Positions 1 to 6,805 of a stretch of 12,253 bases of DNA are shown one piece after another; positions within the stretch are counted from its first letter, which is position 1, and each line of letters begins with the position of its first letter. Source of the stretch: Hydrogenovibrio sp. UBA650 (GTDB lineage Bacteria > Pseudomonadota > Gammaproteobacteria > Thiomicrospirales > Thiomicrospiraceae); the NCBI GenBank assembly GCA_002299245.1, contig DBOI01000167.1:1-12253 (forward strand), written 5' to 3'. The translations under genes and the position numbers were made by a program. Below the pieces are notes generated by a model, which did not search any database, was not told the DNA's origin, and worked only from the letters and a program-made list of their open reading frames with translations.

Positions 1-1
1 T

Positions 2-106
2 GCTTTTGTCGCAGAGCGCTTCGTTTCTCAGATGTCATTTTCTGAAACTGAACAAGTGAGTGGAGATTTAACAACAGTGACCCATCATCTCAGTTATTGC
101 AGCTAA
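2..106 (+). CDS. C-terminal tail of an unrecognised ORF cut by the window edge
   Basis: An open frame enters from the left edge and ends at a TAA at 104-106, giving 34 residues that begin AFVAERF and end LSYCS. I do not recognise the family. It is in a different frame from the dehydrogenase remnant that follows at 136-330. It could be the true end of an upstream gene or part of the same decayed stretch. No start, domain or motif can be seen in the part present, so the call rests only on the open frame reaching the edge. Confidence 0.2.
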   Translation, partial: AFVAERFVSQMSFSETEQVSGDLTTVTHHLSYCS

Positions 107-135
107 GACAATGGGTTAGAAAGCATCTGAACTAG

Positions 136-330
136 TTATCTAGGACAGCCCCTATAAATATTGGTTCTGATATTTTGATTAGAGCCGCATTGTCTACTGA
201 GTTTGAAAACTCAAATGGGCTTTATTTTGACAATGATGGCAAACAGTTTGCAGCGCCCCATCCAGATGCCCAAGATATCCTAAAGTGTGAACAAATGGTT
301 GAAGCGATGCAAAGCTATTTAGATGAGTAA
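136..330 (+). pseudogene. C-terminal remnant of a short-chain dehydrogenase/reductase
   Basis: Frame 1 is open from just after a TAG at 133-135 to the TAA at 328-330. It translates to a segment containing NIGSDILIRAAL, then GLYFDNDGKQFAAPHPDA and a closing helix EQMVEAMQSYLDE. This is the C-terminal pattern of classical SDR oxidoreductases, in which a substrate-side helix is followed by G-K-Y-F-D-N-D and an amphipathic last helix. No start codon with a ribosome binding site precedes it. The Rossmann GxxxGxG, the catalytic YxxxK and roughly 200 residues of the usual ~250-300 are missing. Stops at 104-106 and 133-135 block extension. I read it as a gene remnant; a sequencing frameshift just outside the window is the main alternative. 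It converges on ilvA with 3 bases between stop codons. Confidence 0.55.
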
Positions 331-333
331 CTT

Positions 334-1860
334 CTATTCTGAAGGCCTTAAGAATAACTGGTAACCAGGGTTATCCTGTTCATTTTCATAGATATAACCG
401 AGGTTTTCCAAGTAATCCTCAAAATTATTCTTCTGTTCAGGCGGAACTTGTACTCCAACTAAAACACGGCCATAAGCTGCACCGTGATTACGGTAATGAA
501 ACAGACTGATATTCCACTCTTCGCTCATATTGGTCAAGAAGTCCAACAAAGCCCCAGGTCGTTCAGGGAACTGGAAGCGATAGAGCTGCTCGTTTTCAAC
601 GCCTCTGGCACGCCCACCAACCATAAAACGCAAATGCAGCTTTGCCATCTCGTTGTCAGTCATATCGTTTACTGGATAATTGTGCTTTTCCAGATCACGA
701 ATAATGGCCTCTTTTTCGGCCTTTCCACCCTCAGTTCGAATACCAACAAAAACCACTGCTCGCTTATCATCAGAGTAACGGTAATTAAACTCGGTAATAG
801 CTCGACGTTTTCCCAACAGATCACAGAATTTTTTGAAACTTCCAGGGGTTTCGTCAATCGTGACCGCAAAAATCGCCTCACGCTTTTCACCGAGTTCGGT
901 TCTTTCAGAAACGTGACGCAGGCGATCAAAATTCATATTGGCGCCACTGATAGTTACCGCCATATTCAGGCCTGAAACACCATATTTTTCAACGTATTTC
1001 TTGGCACCAGCTACGGCCAAGGCACCTGCAGGTTCAGAGATAGCACGAGTGTCTTCAAAAATATCTTTAATCGCCGCGCAGATCTCGTCAGTTTTAACTG
1101 TGATCATCTCATCCACACAAGTCTTGGCAATTCGAAAAGGAATCTCACCAACTTGAGCAACCGCAACACCGTCGGCAAAAATGCCAACATGATCTAAAAT
1201 CACACGTTCATTGGCTTTTAGGGCTTCGGTCATACAGGCGGCATCTTCAGGTTCAACACCAATCACTCGTGTTTGTGGAGAAACTTGTTTAATGACGGCA
1301 GCAACACCGGCAATTAAACCTCCACCCCCAACACAGACAAATACCGCATCTAAAGGTTTACTGTGCTGGCGCAACATCTCAAGGGCGACGGTTCCCTGCC
1401 CGGCAATGACGTCCTGATCATCATAAGGGTGAATATAGGTCAGACCTTGCTGCTCCACCAGTTTTTGAGCATGCTCTGAAGCCTGGTCATAAGAGTCACC
1501 TGCCAAAACTACATCTCCGCCAAGCGCTTTAACCGAATTGACTTTAATAGGCGGTGTTGTTTCCGGCATAACAATGGTTGCCTTAACGCCGAGTCGAGAC
1601 GCAGAAAGCGCAACGCCCTGAGCATGGTTACCAGCTGATGCCGCAATCACCCCGGCTTGCTTCTCTTCATCAGAAAGCTGAGCCATTCGGTTATAGGCCC
1701 CACGAAGCTTAAAAGAGAATACCGGTTGCAGATCTTCGCGTTTCAACCAGATTTTATTCTGTAGACGTTTAGACAATAATGGCGCCAACTCCAGCGGCGT
1801 CTCTCTAGCAACATCATAAACTGGCGCTCTAAGCACTCTTTTTAATATCTCTTCAGGCAT
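334..1860 (-). CDS. ilvA: Threonine ammonia-lyase (threonine deaminase), biosynthetic form
   Basis: This cytoplasmic PLP enzyme converts L-threonine to 2-oxobutanoate and ammonia, the first committed step of isoleucine synthesis. The 508-residue protein has a fold-type II catalytic domain at about 1-320. The PLP lysine is K51 in SFKLRGAYN, the phosphate-binding loop is GGGGL (178-182), and SGANMN (306-310) contacts the pyridine ring. Two ACT-like regulatory domains follow at about 328-400 and 420-505. This length and two-ACT layout mark the biosynthetic, isoleucine-feedback-inhibited type rather than the short catabolic TdcB. The ATG is preceded by AAAAGG nine bases upstream and by an extended -10 promoter. 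The gene stands alone: no ilvC, ilvD or leu genes are near, it is divergent from the copper receptor, and it meets a dehydrogenase remnant tail to tail. No leader-peptide attenuator is visible. Confidence 0.96.
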   Translation of the reverse strand: MPEEILKRVLRAPVYDVARETPLELAPLLSKRLQNKIWLKREDLQPVFSFKLRGAYNRMAQLSDEEKQAGVIAASAGNHAQGVALSASRLGVKATIVMPETTPPIKVNSVKALGGDVVLAGDSYDQASEHAQKLVEQQGLTYIHPYDDQDVIAGQGTVALEMLRQHSKPLDAVFVCVGGGGLIAGVAAVIKQVSPQTRVIGVEPEDAACMTEALKANERVILDHVGIFADGVAVAQVGEIPFRIAKTCVDEMITVKTDEICAAIKDIFEDTRAISEPAGALAVAGAKKYVEKYGVSGLNMAVTISGANMNFDRLRHVSERTELGEKREAIFAVTIDETPGSFKKFCDLLGKRRAITEFNYRYSDDKRAVVFVGIRTEGGKAEKEAIIRDLEKHNYPVNDMTDNEMAKLHLRFMVGGRARGVENEQLYRFQFPERPGALLDFLTNMSEEWNISLFHYRNHGAAYGRVLVGVQVPPEQKNNFEDYLENLGYIYENEQDNPGYQLFLRPSE

Positions 1861-1900
1861 TCAGGCAAACCTTTTAAAATCTATGTTTAACAGTTCAGCA

Positions 1901-1909
1901 ATTATAGCA
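1901..1909 (-). promoter_or_regulatory. Extended -10 promoter for ilvA
   Basis: Read on the minus strand, the sequence is TGC followed directly by TATAAT, a perfect -10 hexamer with the TGn extension. No good -35 hexamer sits 16-18 bases upstream, which fits extended -10 promoters, where the -35 is dispensable. Initiation about seven bases downstream would give a 5' leader of roughly 30-35 bases, leaving room for the AAAAGG ribosome binding site at 1870-1875 and nothing more. Confidence 0.6.
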
Positions 1910-1930
1910 GTTCACAGCCAGTTTTCCCCT

Positions 1931-1974
1931 CAAGGTTTCCTCAACATTTCCCCAAGCTTTGTTCAAGCTTCAAA
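1931..1974. repeat. Four imperfect 11-bp tandem repeats between ilvA and the copper receptor
   Basis: CAA recurs exactly every 11 bases, at 1931, 1942, 1953 and 1964. The four units share the loose consensus CAAGSTTTSYY, and the last two share CAAGCTT. Eleven bases is one helical turn, so all copies face the same side of the DNA. This is the spacing of half-sites bound by OmpR/PhoB-family response regulators. The array is about 90-130 bases before the receptor start and just upstream of the ilvA -35 region, so it could serve either gene. A chance origin cannot be ruled out because the units are degenerate. Confidence 0.4.
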
Positions 1975-2061
1975 CCGATAACCTCATAACTCCTGTAAGA
2001 ATGTTTTTGGCGCATATAAATAGAATATCTCAGATCAAAAAATAACATTAAGGGATACATC

Positions 2062-4134
2062 ATGAAGTTCATACCACGCAAACTTAACCTAGCTATCTTA
2101 ACCGCACTCTCAGCGAGCTTGCCGGTTACTGCCTCAGCGATTGAACTTACTCCGATAGAAGTTCAAGAAGATGCTGAAAAAGCCAAACAGAGTACCGTCT
2201 ATAAAGAAGACCTTTTACAAAGTGGTAATACCGAAACCGGTGCCAGCTTAAGAAGAATCTCGGGAGTGGGGGCTTCCAGGATGGGAGGTCATGGCCTGGA
2301 TATTTTTGTGCGAGGGCAAAAACAAAGCCAGTTAAACATTCTGATTGACGGTGCAAAAATTGAAGGTGGATGTCCAAACCGTATGGACCCTCCTACCTCT
2401 TATGCTGAAATCAGCAGCGTTGACGAAATTAAAGTGATTAAAGGGGTCAACTCGGTAACCTACGGAACCGGTGGTAGCGGAGGAACCGTTCTATTTGAAC
2501 GCAAGGCACCAAAGTTTGAAGATGGCAAAGCCTATAAGGGTGAGCTAAACCTGGGAACCAGCAGCAATGGTCTTACTCAGGATATCAGTGCTAATGTTTC
2601 TGCCGGTGGCGATAAAGGCTATATCGTGCTTCAAGCTGCCAAGAAGTCAGCGGATAATTATGAAGACGGTAATGGCAATGAAATTAACTCTAGCTATAAA
2701 ACTCGTCAAGGTCATATCGACCTGGGCTGGACACCGAACAAGAATCATGAGCTTAGAGTCTCAGTAGAAAATTCTCTCACTGAAGACGCCCTTTTCGAAG
2801 GTGCAATGATGGATTCACCAAAATCTGACGGTACCACAACTCGTCTGCGCTACCAAGGGCATAACATATCTGAACAAATTACCGGCCTCAAGCTAGATGT
2901 ATATAACGCCGATGTTGATCACGTTATGGACAACTACAGCTTACGTAATTCACCAAACAACGACATGAAGAACGTAACCGATGTTACTTCTAAAGGTGCC
3001 AAATTACAGGCCACCACTGCATTAGCTGATACCAAGATCGACTTTGGTGTACAGTACGAAGCCGTTGAAAAACTAGCCAACTTACAAACCGCAATGGGCA
3101 TGACTGCCTGGTACATGTGGCCTGATGTAGAGGCTTCAACCAAGAGTATTTTTGCAGAGGCAACCAAGCCGCTTTCTGATAAACAGAAAATAATTGTCGG
3201 TTTGCGCTATGACCAATACAGTGCTTCTGAAGACCTGTCCAATACTGCGACCGATATGAACAAGAAAGCAATCGGAGTTTATAAAGGAACTTACGCTAAC
3301 TTCGACGGTGATACCGATGTTGATCAGAATGGCTTCAATGGCCTTATCCGTTTTGAAAACCAGCTCGACAATGACATGCAATTCTTTGCAGGATTAAGCC
3401 GAACTCATCGTTTTGCGGATGCAACCGAGCTCTATATTAACAGGGGCGCTCAAAACGGCGCAGGTACCATTAACTTCTCATGGGTAGGTAACCCTGACCT
3501 TAAGCCGGAACAGCATAACCAGTTTGATATCGGTGTTAACGGCAAGGGCAAAAACCATCGCTGGGAAGTTTCCGCTTTCTATGATTCGGTTAACAACTAC
3601 ATCCTAAGAGATGTCGGCGGTGCTCAATCAACAAATAAATTAAAAGCACCAATGGGTGGGCTTGCTGATAGAAGAACGGTTTATCTAAACAAAGATGCCA
3701 CTATTTCAGGTATTGAAGCAAGCGCTAATTGGATGCTGAGCAGTAAAATAGACCTATCAGCTAATGTCAGCTTTAACAATGGACGCAATGAAAGCGATGA
3801 TCGTAACCTGAGTAACCTTAGCCCTGTTAATGGAAACATTGATGCGTTATACACAGAGTCTGACTGGGGTATTGGCACAAGATTGAACTTTAACGCTGAC
3901 CAGAACAATGTCAACAAAGAGTTTGGAGAGCTGAAAACTCCTGGTTGGAGCACTATGGATGTTTACGGTAACTATCAGGTCAACAAAACCTTTAAAATAT
4001 CTGCAGGTGTAGATAACCTATTTGATAAGGCCTATGAAAACTATCTAAATCGTGTCGACATTACTTCCGGCAGTACTTACAAGATTGCTGAACCTGGGAG
4101 AGTTATTTGGGCAAAGCTTAACGCAAGCTTTTAA
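2062..4134 (+). CDS. oprC: TonB-dependent outer-membrane copper receptor, OprC/NosA type
   Basis: This is a TonB-gated beta-barrel receptor of 690 residues predicted to take up copper across the outer membrane. A signal peptide (1-26, cleaved after ASA) is followed by a TonB-box-like TPIEV segment (30-34), a plug domain (about 40-150) and a 22-strand-type barrel ending in phenylalanine, as outer-membrane proteins do. The subfamily call rests on GCPNRMDPP in the plug, which supplies the C104-x-x-x-M108 pair, and on H287-V-M289 in an extracellular-loop position. OprC of Pseudomonas aeruginosa binds copper through a CxxxM pair in the plug and an HxM pair in the barrel. AGGG lies seven bases before the ATG. 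A strong terminator follows, so it is probably its own transcription unit, upstream of SCO and PCu(A)C genes. A siderophore role is unlikely given these ligands. Confidence 0.88.
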   Translation: MKFIPRKLNLAILTALSASLPVTASAIELTPIEVQEDAEKAKQSTVYKEDLLQSGNTETGASLRRISGVGASRMGGHGLDIFVRGQKQSQLNILIDGAKIEGGCPNRMDPPTSYAEISSVDEIKVIKGVNSVTYGTGGSGGTVLFERKAPKFEDGKAYKGELNLGTSSNGLTQDISANVSAGGDKGYIVLQAAKKSADNYEDGNGNEINSSYKTRQGHIDLGWTPNKNHELRVSVENSLTEDALFEGAMMDSPKSDGTTTRLRYQGHNISEQITGLKLDVYNADVDHVMDNYSLRNSPNNDMKNVTDVTSKGAKLQATTALADTKIDFGVQYEAVEKLANLQTAMGMTAWYMWPDVEASTKSIFAEATKPLSDKQKIIVGLRYDQYSASEDLSNTATDMNKKAIGVYKGTYANFDGDTDVDQNGFNGLIRFENQLDNDMQFFAGLSRTHRFADATELYINRGAQNGAGTINFSWVGNPDLKPEQHNQFDIGVNGKGKNHRWEVSAFYDSVNNYILRDVGGAQSTNKLKAPMGGLADRRTVYLNKDATISGIEASANWMLSSKIDLSANVSFNNGRNESDDRNLSNLSPVNGNIDALYTESDWGIGTRLNFNADQNNVNKEFGELKTPGWSTMDVYGNYQVNKTFKISAGVDNLFDKAYENYLNRVDITSGSTYKIAEPGRVIWAKLNASF

Positions 4135-4150
4135 CCCTGAGTGAATTAAG

Positions 4151-4180
4151 ACAACTTTAGCTTTTAGCTAAAGTTGTTTT
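4151..4180 (+). terminator. Rho-independent terminator after the copper receptor
   Basis: A perfect 12-bp stem (4151-4162 with 4166-4177) with a TTT loop is followed by a short T run, 16 bases after the receptor stop codon. The left arm is ACAACTTTAGCT. It separates receptor transcription from the SCO operon. Confidence 0.85.
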
Positions 4181-4223
4181 ATTGATCGACAATAAATTTA
4201 TTTGGTTTTATTTAATTTAAACT

Positions 4224-4254
4224 AGTGTAGTGTTTTCTACAGAGTGTAGACTAC
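4224..4254. promoter_or_regulatory. Putative operator: interleaved TGTAG/CTACA repeats upstream of sco
   Basis: AGTGTAG occurs twice as a direct repeat (4224-4230 and 4243-4249), 19 bases apart. Between them, CTACA (4237-4241) forms inverted repeats with each TGTAG: a CTACA-GAG-TGTAG dyad at 4237-4249, and a wider one with 4226-4230. GTAG-A-CTAC (4246-4254) adds another dyad. A candidate -10, TATTAT, lies at 4266-4271, so a protein bound here would cover the -35 region. TACA/TGTA dyads are typical of CopY/BlaI-family operators, although that family's usual spacer differs. The regulator is not in the window, so its identity is unknown. Confidence 0.45.
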
Positions 4255-4288
4255 TGACTCGATTTTATTATGGAAAAAAAACAATTAA

Positions 4289-4882
4289 ATGAACACCAAA
4301 CTTTTACTATTCATTGTGGTTTTGGGTGCAATCCTTGGTATGGTTTCGATACTGCAACCTATTGTGGACAAGAACCCAAAACTCATCAGCAGTGATAAGC
4401 CACCTGGTGGCGACTTCACTTTGAATAGTATTGATGGCGAGGTTAGCCTTTCAGACTTTAAAGGCAAGCTTGTCTTTATCTATTTCGGCTATACTTTTTG
4501 TCCGGATATCTGCCCAACCAATCTGGGTTATCTATCGCTGGCTTATCAAAAGCTATCGGAACAAGAGAAACAACAGGTTCAAATTCTGCTGGTCAGTGTT
4601 GACCCTGAAAGAGATACCGTGGAAAGACTCAAGCCCTATGCAGATTATTTTGAATCCGATATGATCGGGTTAACAGGCAGTCCTGAGTATATTGCTGAAA
4701 TTGCCAAACGCTACGGGGTTGTTTATGCAAAAGTTGAAGATTCCGATAAACCGAACTACTATGCAGTTGACCACTCAGCATTCACCTATGTAGTTGATCA
4801 GGAAGGCCAATTGCAAGAGCAATTGCCGCATGCAACTTCTACCGAATTATTTATGCAAACAATGAATATATATTTAAAATGA
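4289..4882 (+). CDS. sco: SCO1/SenC-type copper metallochaperone for cytochrome oxidase assembly
   Basis: SCO proteins are membrane-anchored periplasmic thioredoxin-fold proteins that bind copper and help mature the CuA centre of cytochrome c oxidase. This one has 197 residues, the usual size. An N-terminal anchor helix (about 4-22) is followed by the thioredoxin fold, with the copper cysteines C71 and C75 in FCPDIC and the third ligand H162 in VDHSAF, so the full ligand set is intact. The start is chosen because it supplies the anchor. The ribosome binding site is poor, with only GGA about 14 bases upstream. It begins a group with a PCu(A)C gene 54 bases downstream, a known partner in CuA assembly. 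The repeat cluster just upstream may regulate it. No oxidase subunit genes are in the window. Confidence 0.93.
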   Translation: MNTKLLLFIVVLGAILGMVSILQPIVDKNPKLISSDKPPGGDFTLNSIDGEVSLSDFKGKLVFIYFGYTFCPDICPTNLGYLSLAYQKLSEQEKQQVQILLVSVDPERDTVERLKPYADYFESDMIGLTGSPEYIAEIAKRYGVVYAKVEDSDKPNYYAVDHSAFTYVVDQEGQLQEQLPHATSTELFMQTMNIYLK

Positions 4883-4936
4883 TGATAGAAAAAACAAACC
4901 ATTGATGTTAAAGAGACAAATATAAGAAATTAAGCT

Positions 4937-5395
4937 ATGAAAAAATCCATTGTTATCCTATGTTTCTCGCTGCTTACCGCTTTTCAATCAACCTTATCAA
5001 TTGCTGCTCAAGCTGATGACATTGAAGTCTCTTCAGCATACGCTCGAGAAGTCCCGCCAGGAGCCCCATCCAGCGCATGTTTTATGACTTTCAAAAATAC
5101 CAGCGGTTCTGATATCAAATTGGTTTCTGCTAAGTCTTCGGCTGCTAAGCAAACTGAGCTTCACACTCATACCAACGATAATGGTGTAATGCGCATGCGC
5201 CAGATTCCGTTCATTATGATCCCTGCATCAGGCAAAACTCATTTAGAGCCAGGAGGCCTTCATATCATGCTAATTGATCCTTTTAAGCCATTAAAAAGGG
5301 GAAAACAAGTTGAAGTGACCTTGAAATTTGCCGATGGAAGCCATAAAAAGCTGAGTATGCCTGTTAAATCTGTTATGAGAATGGGTCACCATTAA
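4937..5395 (+). CDS. pcuC: PCu(A)C-type periplasmic copper chaperone
   Basis: PCu(A)C proteins bind Cu(I) in the periplasm and pass it to SCO or directly to the CuA site of cytochrome oxidase. The 152-residue precursor has a signal peptide (1-26, cleaved near AQA) and one cupredoxin-like domain. The diagnostic H-X10-M-X21-H-X-M motif is met exactly by H76, M87, H109 and M111. Extra potential ligands are H78 and M85, and a C-terminal MRMGHH tail (147-152) could bind a second, weaker copper. It follows sco by 54 bases and precedes the unrecognised secreted protein by 57, with no terminator in either gap, so the three are probably co-transcribed. In Bradyrhizobium, pcu genes group such a chaperone with a TonB-dependent receptor, supporting a shared copper-supply role here. 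Confidence 0.93.
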   Translation: MKKSIVILCFSLLTAFQSTLSIAAQADDIEVSSAYAREVPPGAPSSACFMTFKNTSGSDIKLVSAKSSAAKQTELHTHTNDNGVMRMRQIPFIMIPASGKTHLEPGGLHIMLIDPFKPLKRGKQVEVTLKFADGSHKKLSMPVKSVMRMGHH

Positions 5396-5452
5396 TCAGG
5401 ACATAGATTCTGATAAAATATGCTTTCGAACTTTTTACAAGAAACAAAAAAA

Positions 5453-6007
5453 ATGAAAATGGATAGATTTCTCTCTAAGACAGCATTGGCTGTTTTATTA
5501 ACTATGAGCGCCACTCTTTCTAATGCGATGATGCCTGGTTCACCAGATGCCATTAAAGGTGGAAAAGATATTATTGATCGCGATGGAAAATATGCCAAAA
5601 CACCAACAATAGAGTTGTGTGTTAATTACCACAAACTGACTTCTGAAAAAGACCGCAAAGAGCACCTGAAAGAGTTGGAGTACCGTGCCCAGCTTAGCTA
5701 TAAGGATATGGAGATGCTTGGTAAAAACAAAGTCGTTCCAGGTATGACTATGTGTGGCATGTACATGAATGTTGGTACACCATCAGCACAACAAACACGT
5801 CGTTTACGCCCGATGGTATTCAAAACGGTTCACGTTTATGATGACGTTTATGCAGTTACTCAGTCAGGCATGTGTGTGGAAACCTATGAACGCAAAGAAG
5901 GTCAGCTACCGCCTAAGCTAGCCGCTGAAAAACCTCTAGTCGCCCCTTCTCCGACTTTAAAATACCCCCCCCTTTCAGAGCTATACAAACAGTCGGCAAT
6001 TTATTAG
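5453..6007 (+). CDS. Secreted Met/Cys-rich protein of unknown function in the copper cluster
   Basis: I do not recognise this protein. A frame opens at an ATG at 5420, but the ATG at 5453 is preferred: it directly starts a standard signal peptide (MKMDRF, a hydrophobic core, cleavage near SNA) and gives 184 residues. The ribosome binding site is weak for either choice. Numbered from 5453, the mature part has cysteines at C56, C101 and C141, a charged helical stretch (about 62-92), and the cluster M98-T-M100-C101-G-M103-Y-M105. The order GMT, then VGTPS, then VYDDVYAVTQSGMCVE loosely recalls the small BamE/SmpA-like fold, but this is weak. The tail is proline-rich. Its place behind sco and the PCu(A)C gene, plus thioether and thiol residues, suggests periplasmic copper binding. 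That function is inference only. Confidence 0.75.
   Translation: MKMDRFLSKTALAVLLTMSATLSNAMMPGSPDAIKGGKDIIDRDGKYAKTPTIELCVNYHKLTSEKDRKEHLKELEYRAQLSYKDMEMLGKNKVVPGMTMCGMYMNVGTPSAQQTRRLRPMVFKTVHVYDDVYAVTQSGMCVETYERKEGQLPPKLAAEKPLVAPSPTLKYPPLSELYKQSAIY
5965..5972 (+). repeat. Run of eight C within the end of the secreted-protein gene
   Basis: Eight consecutive C bases fall in the codons for Tyr-Pro-Pro-Leu, about 12 codons before the stop. Such a G/C homopolymer is prone to slippage. A change here would alter only the last dozen or so residues, so it would be a mild switch at most, or simply a sequencing-error hot spot. Confidence 0.6.
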
Positions 6008-6020
6008 AATTTCCGACTGT
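5989..6020 (+). terminator. Stem-loop spanning the end of the copper operon
   Basis: ACAGTCGG (5989-5996) pairs perfectly with CCGACTGT (6013-6020). Inside it AATT/AATT can extend the stem, and the stop codon of the secreted-protein gene sits in the loop. No immediate T run follows; the first is a TTTTT about 13 bases on. It may act as a weak terminator or as a 3' mRNA stabiliser separating the copper genes from rpiA. Confidence 0.4.
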
Positions 6021-6050
6021 CTAATTAAATTACTTTTTACGAGGTCTTTC

Positions 6051-6716
6051 ATGACACAAGATGAATTAAAACAAAAGGTAGCGCAAGCTGCCATTGAATA
6101 TGTTGTTCCAGGCACCATTATCGGTGTCGGCACCGGTTCAACAGCTAATTTCTTTATTGATGAACTGGCAAAGATCAAAGGCTCAATCAAAGGAACAGTT
6201 GCAAGTTCGGAAGCAACTGCGGAACGTCTTAAAGGTCACGGAATTCCTGTTTTCGACCTCAACAGTATCGATGAAATGTCAGTCTACATTGACGGCGCTG
6301 ATGAAGCTGATCCTGGTCTAAACCTTGTAAAAGGTGGCGGCGGAGCACTGACCCGTGAAAAAATCGTACTGGCTGTGGCTGACAAGTTTGTCTGCATTGC
6401 TGATGACAGTAAAAAAGTAGATGTACTTGGTAAGTTCCCTCTTCCTGTTGAAGTTATACCAATGGCTCGCAGTTATGTCGCACGTGAAATTGTTAAACGT
6501 TTTGGCGGCGAGCCTGTATTACGTGAAGACTTCACTACGGATAATGGCAATGTGATTCTTGACATTCACGGTCTCGAAATCACCGATCCAGTAGCAATGG
6601 AAACCGAGCTGAACAGTATTGTTGGTGTGGTTACAAATGGTTTATTTGCTGCGCGTAATGCGGACATCTTCCTTTGCGGAACTGCAGACGGTGTAGAAAC
6701 CATCACTGCTAAATAA
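6051..6716 (+). CDS. rpiA: Ribose-5-phosphate isomerase A
   Basis: RpiA interconverts ribose 5-phosphate and ribulose 5-phosphate in the cytoplasm, linking the pentose phosphate pathway, and the Calvin cycle where present, to nucleotide synthesis. The 221-residue protein is full length. It has the phosphate-binding GTGSTA (27-32), SSEAT (52-56), DGADE (81-85) and KGGGGALTRE (94-103). D81, D84, K94 and the general base E103 fall at the same numbers as the catalytic residues of the E. coli enzyme. GAGG lies a few bases before the ATG. A strong terminator follows and a hairpin precedes it, so it is likely a single-gene unit not functionally tied to its copper-gene neighbours. Confidence 0.97.
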   Translation: MTQDELKQKVAQAAIEYVVPGTIIGVGTGSTANFFIDELAKIKGSIKGTVASSEATAERLKGHGIPVFDLNSIDEMSVYIDGADEADPGLNLVKGGGGALTREKIVLAVADKFVCIADDSKKVDVLGKFPLPVEVIPMARSYVAREIVKRFGGEPVLREDFTTDNGNVILDIHGLEITDPVAMETELNSIVGVVTNGLFAARNADIFLCGTADGVETITAK

Positions 6717-6740
6717 TATTTTTGAAATTTAGCGTAAAAT

Positions 6741-6769
6741 AAAGGGTCATATAATATGACCCTTTTTTT
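6741..6769 (+). terminator. Rho-independent terminator after rpiA
   Basis: An 11-bp perfect stem (6741-6751 with 6755-6765, left arm AAAGGGTCATA) and a TAA loop run straight into seven T bases (6763-6769). It lies 25 bases past the rpiA stop. Confidence 0.92.
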
Positions 6770-6805
6770 ATCGAAACTTTGATGAATTACTAAACGAGTT
6801 ATTTT

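Noticed and set aside
484..975. 163-codon plus-strand open frame
   Set aside because: It lies antisense within ilvA, has no family resemblance or ribosome binding site, and the ilvA product is complete and strongly conserved.
1861..1900. Attenuator or leader peptide for ilvA
   Set aside because: The leader downstream of the extended -10 is only about 30-35 bases, too short for an Ile-rich peptide and alternative hairpins.
1975..2061. Fur box or clear sigma-70 promoter for the copper receptor
   Set aside because: No GATAAT-type triplet array and no -35/-10 pair with acceptable spacing could be found; AT-rich TATAAA and TAGAAT words alone are not enough.
4270..4395. Short leader-like frame starting MEKKQLNEHQ before sco
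   Set aside because: It runs out of frame into the conserved SCO coding sequence and shows no leader features such as runs of one regulatory codon.
5420..5452. Upstream ATG extending the secreted Met/Cys-rich protein by 11 residues
   Set aside because: It adds a polar stretch in front of a complete signal peptide and has no ribosome binding site; the ATG at 5453 gives a normal secretion signal.
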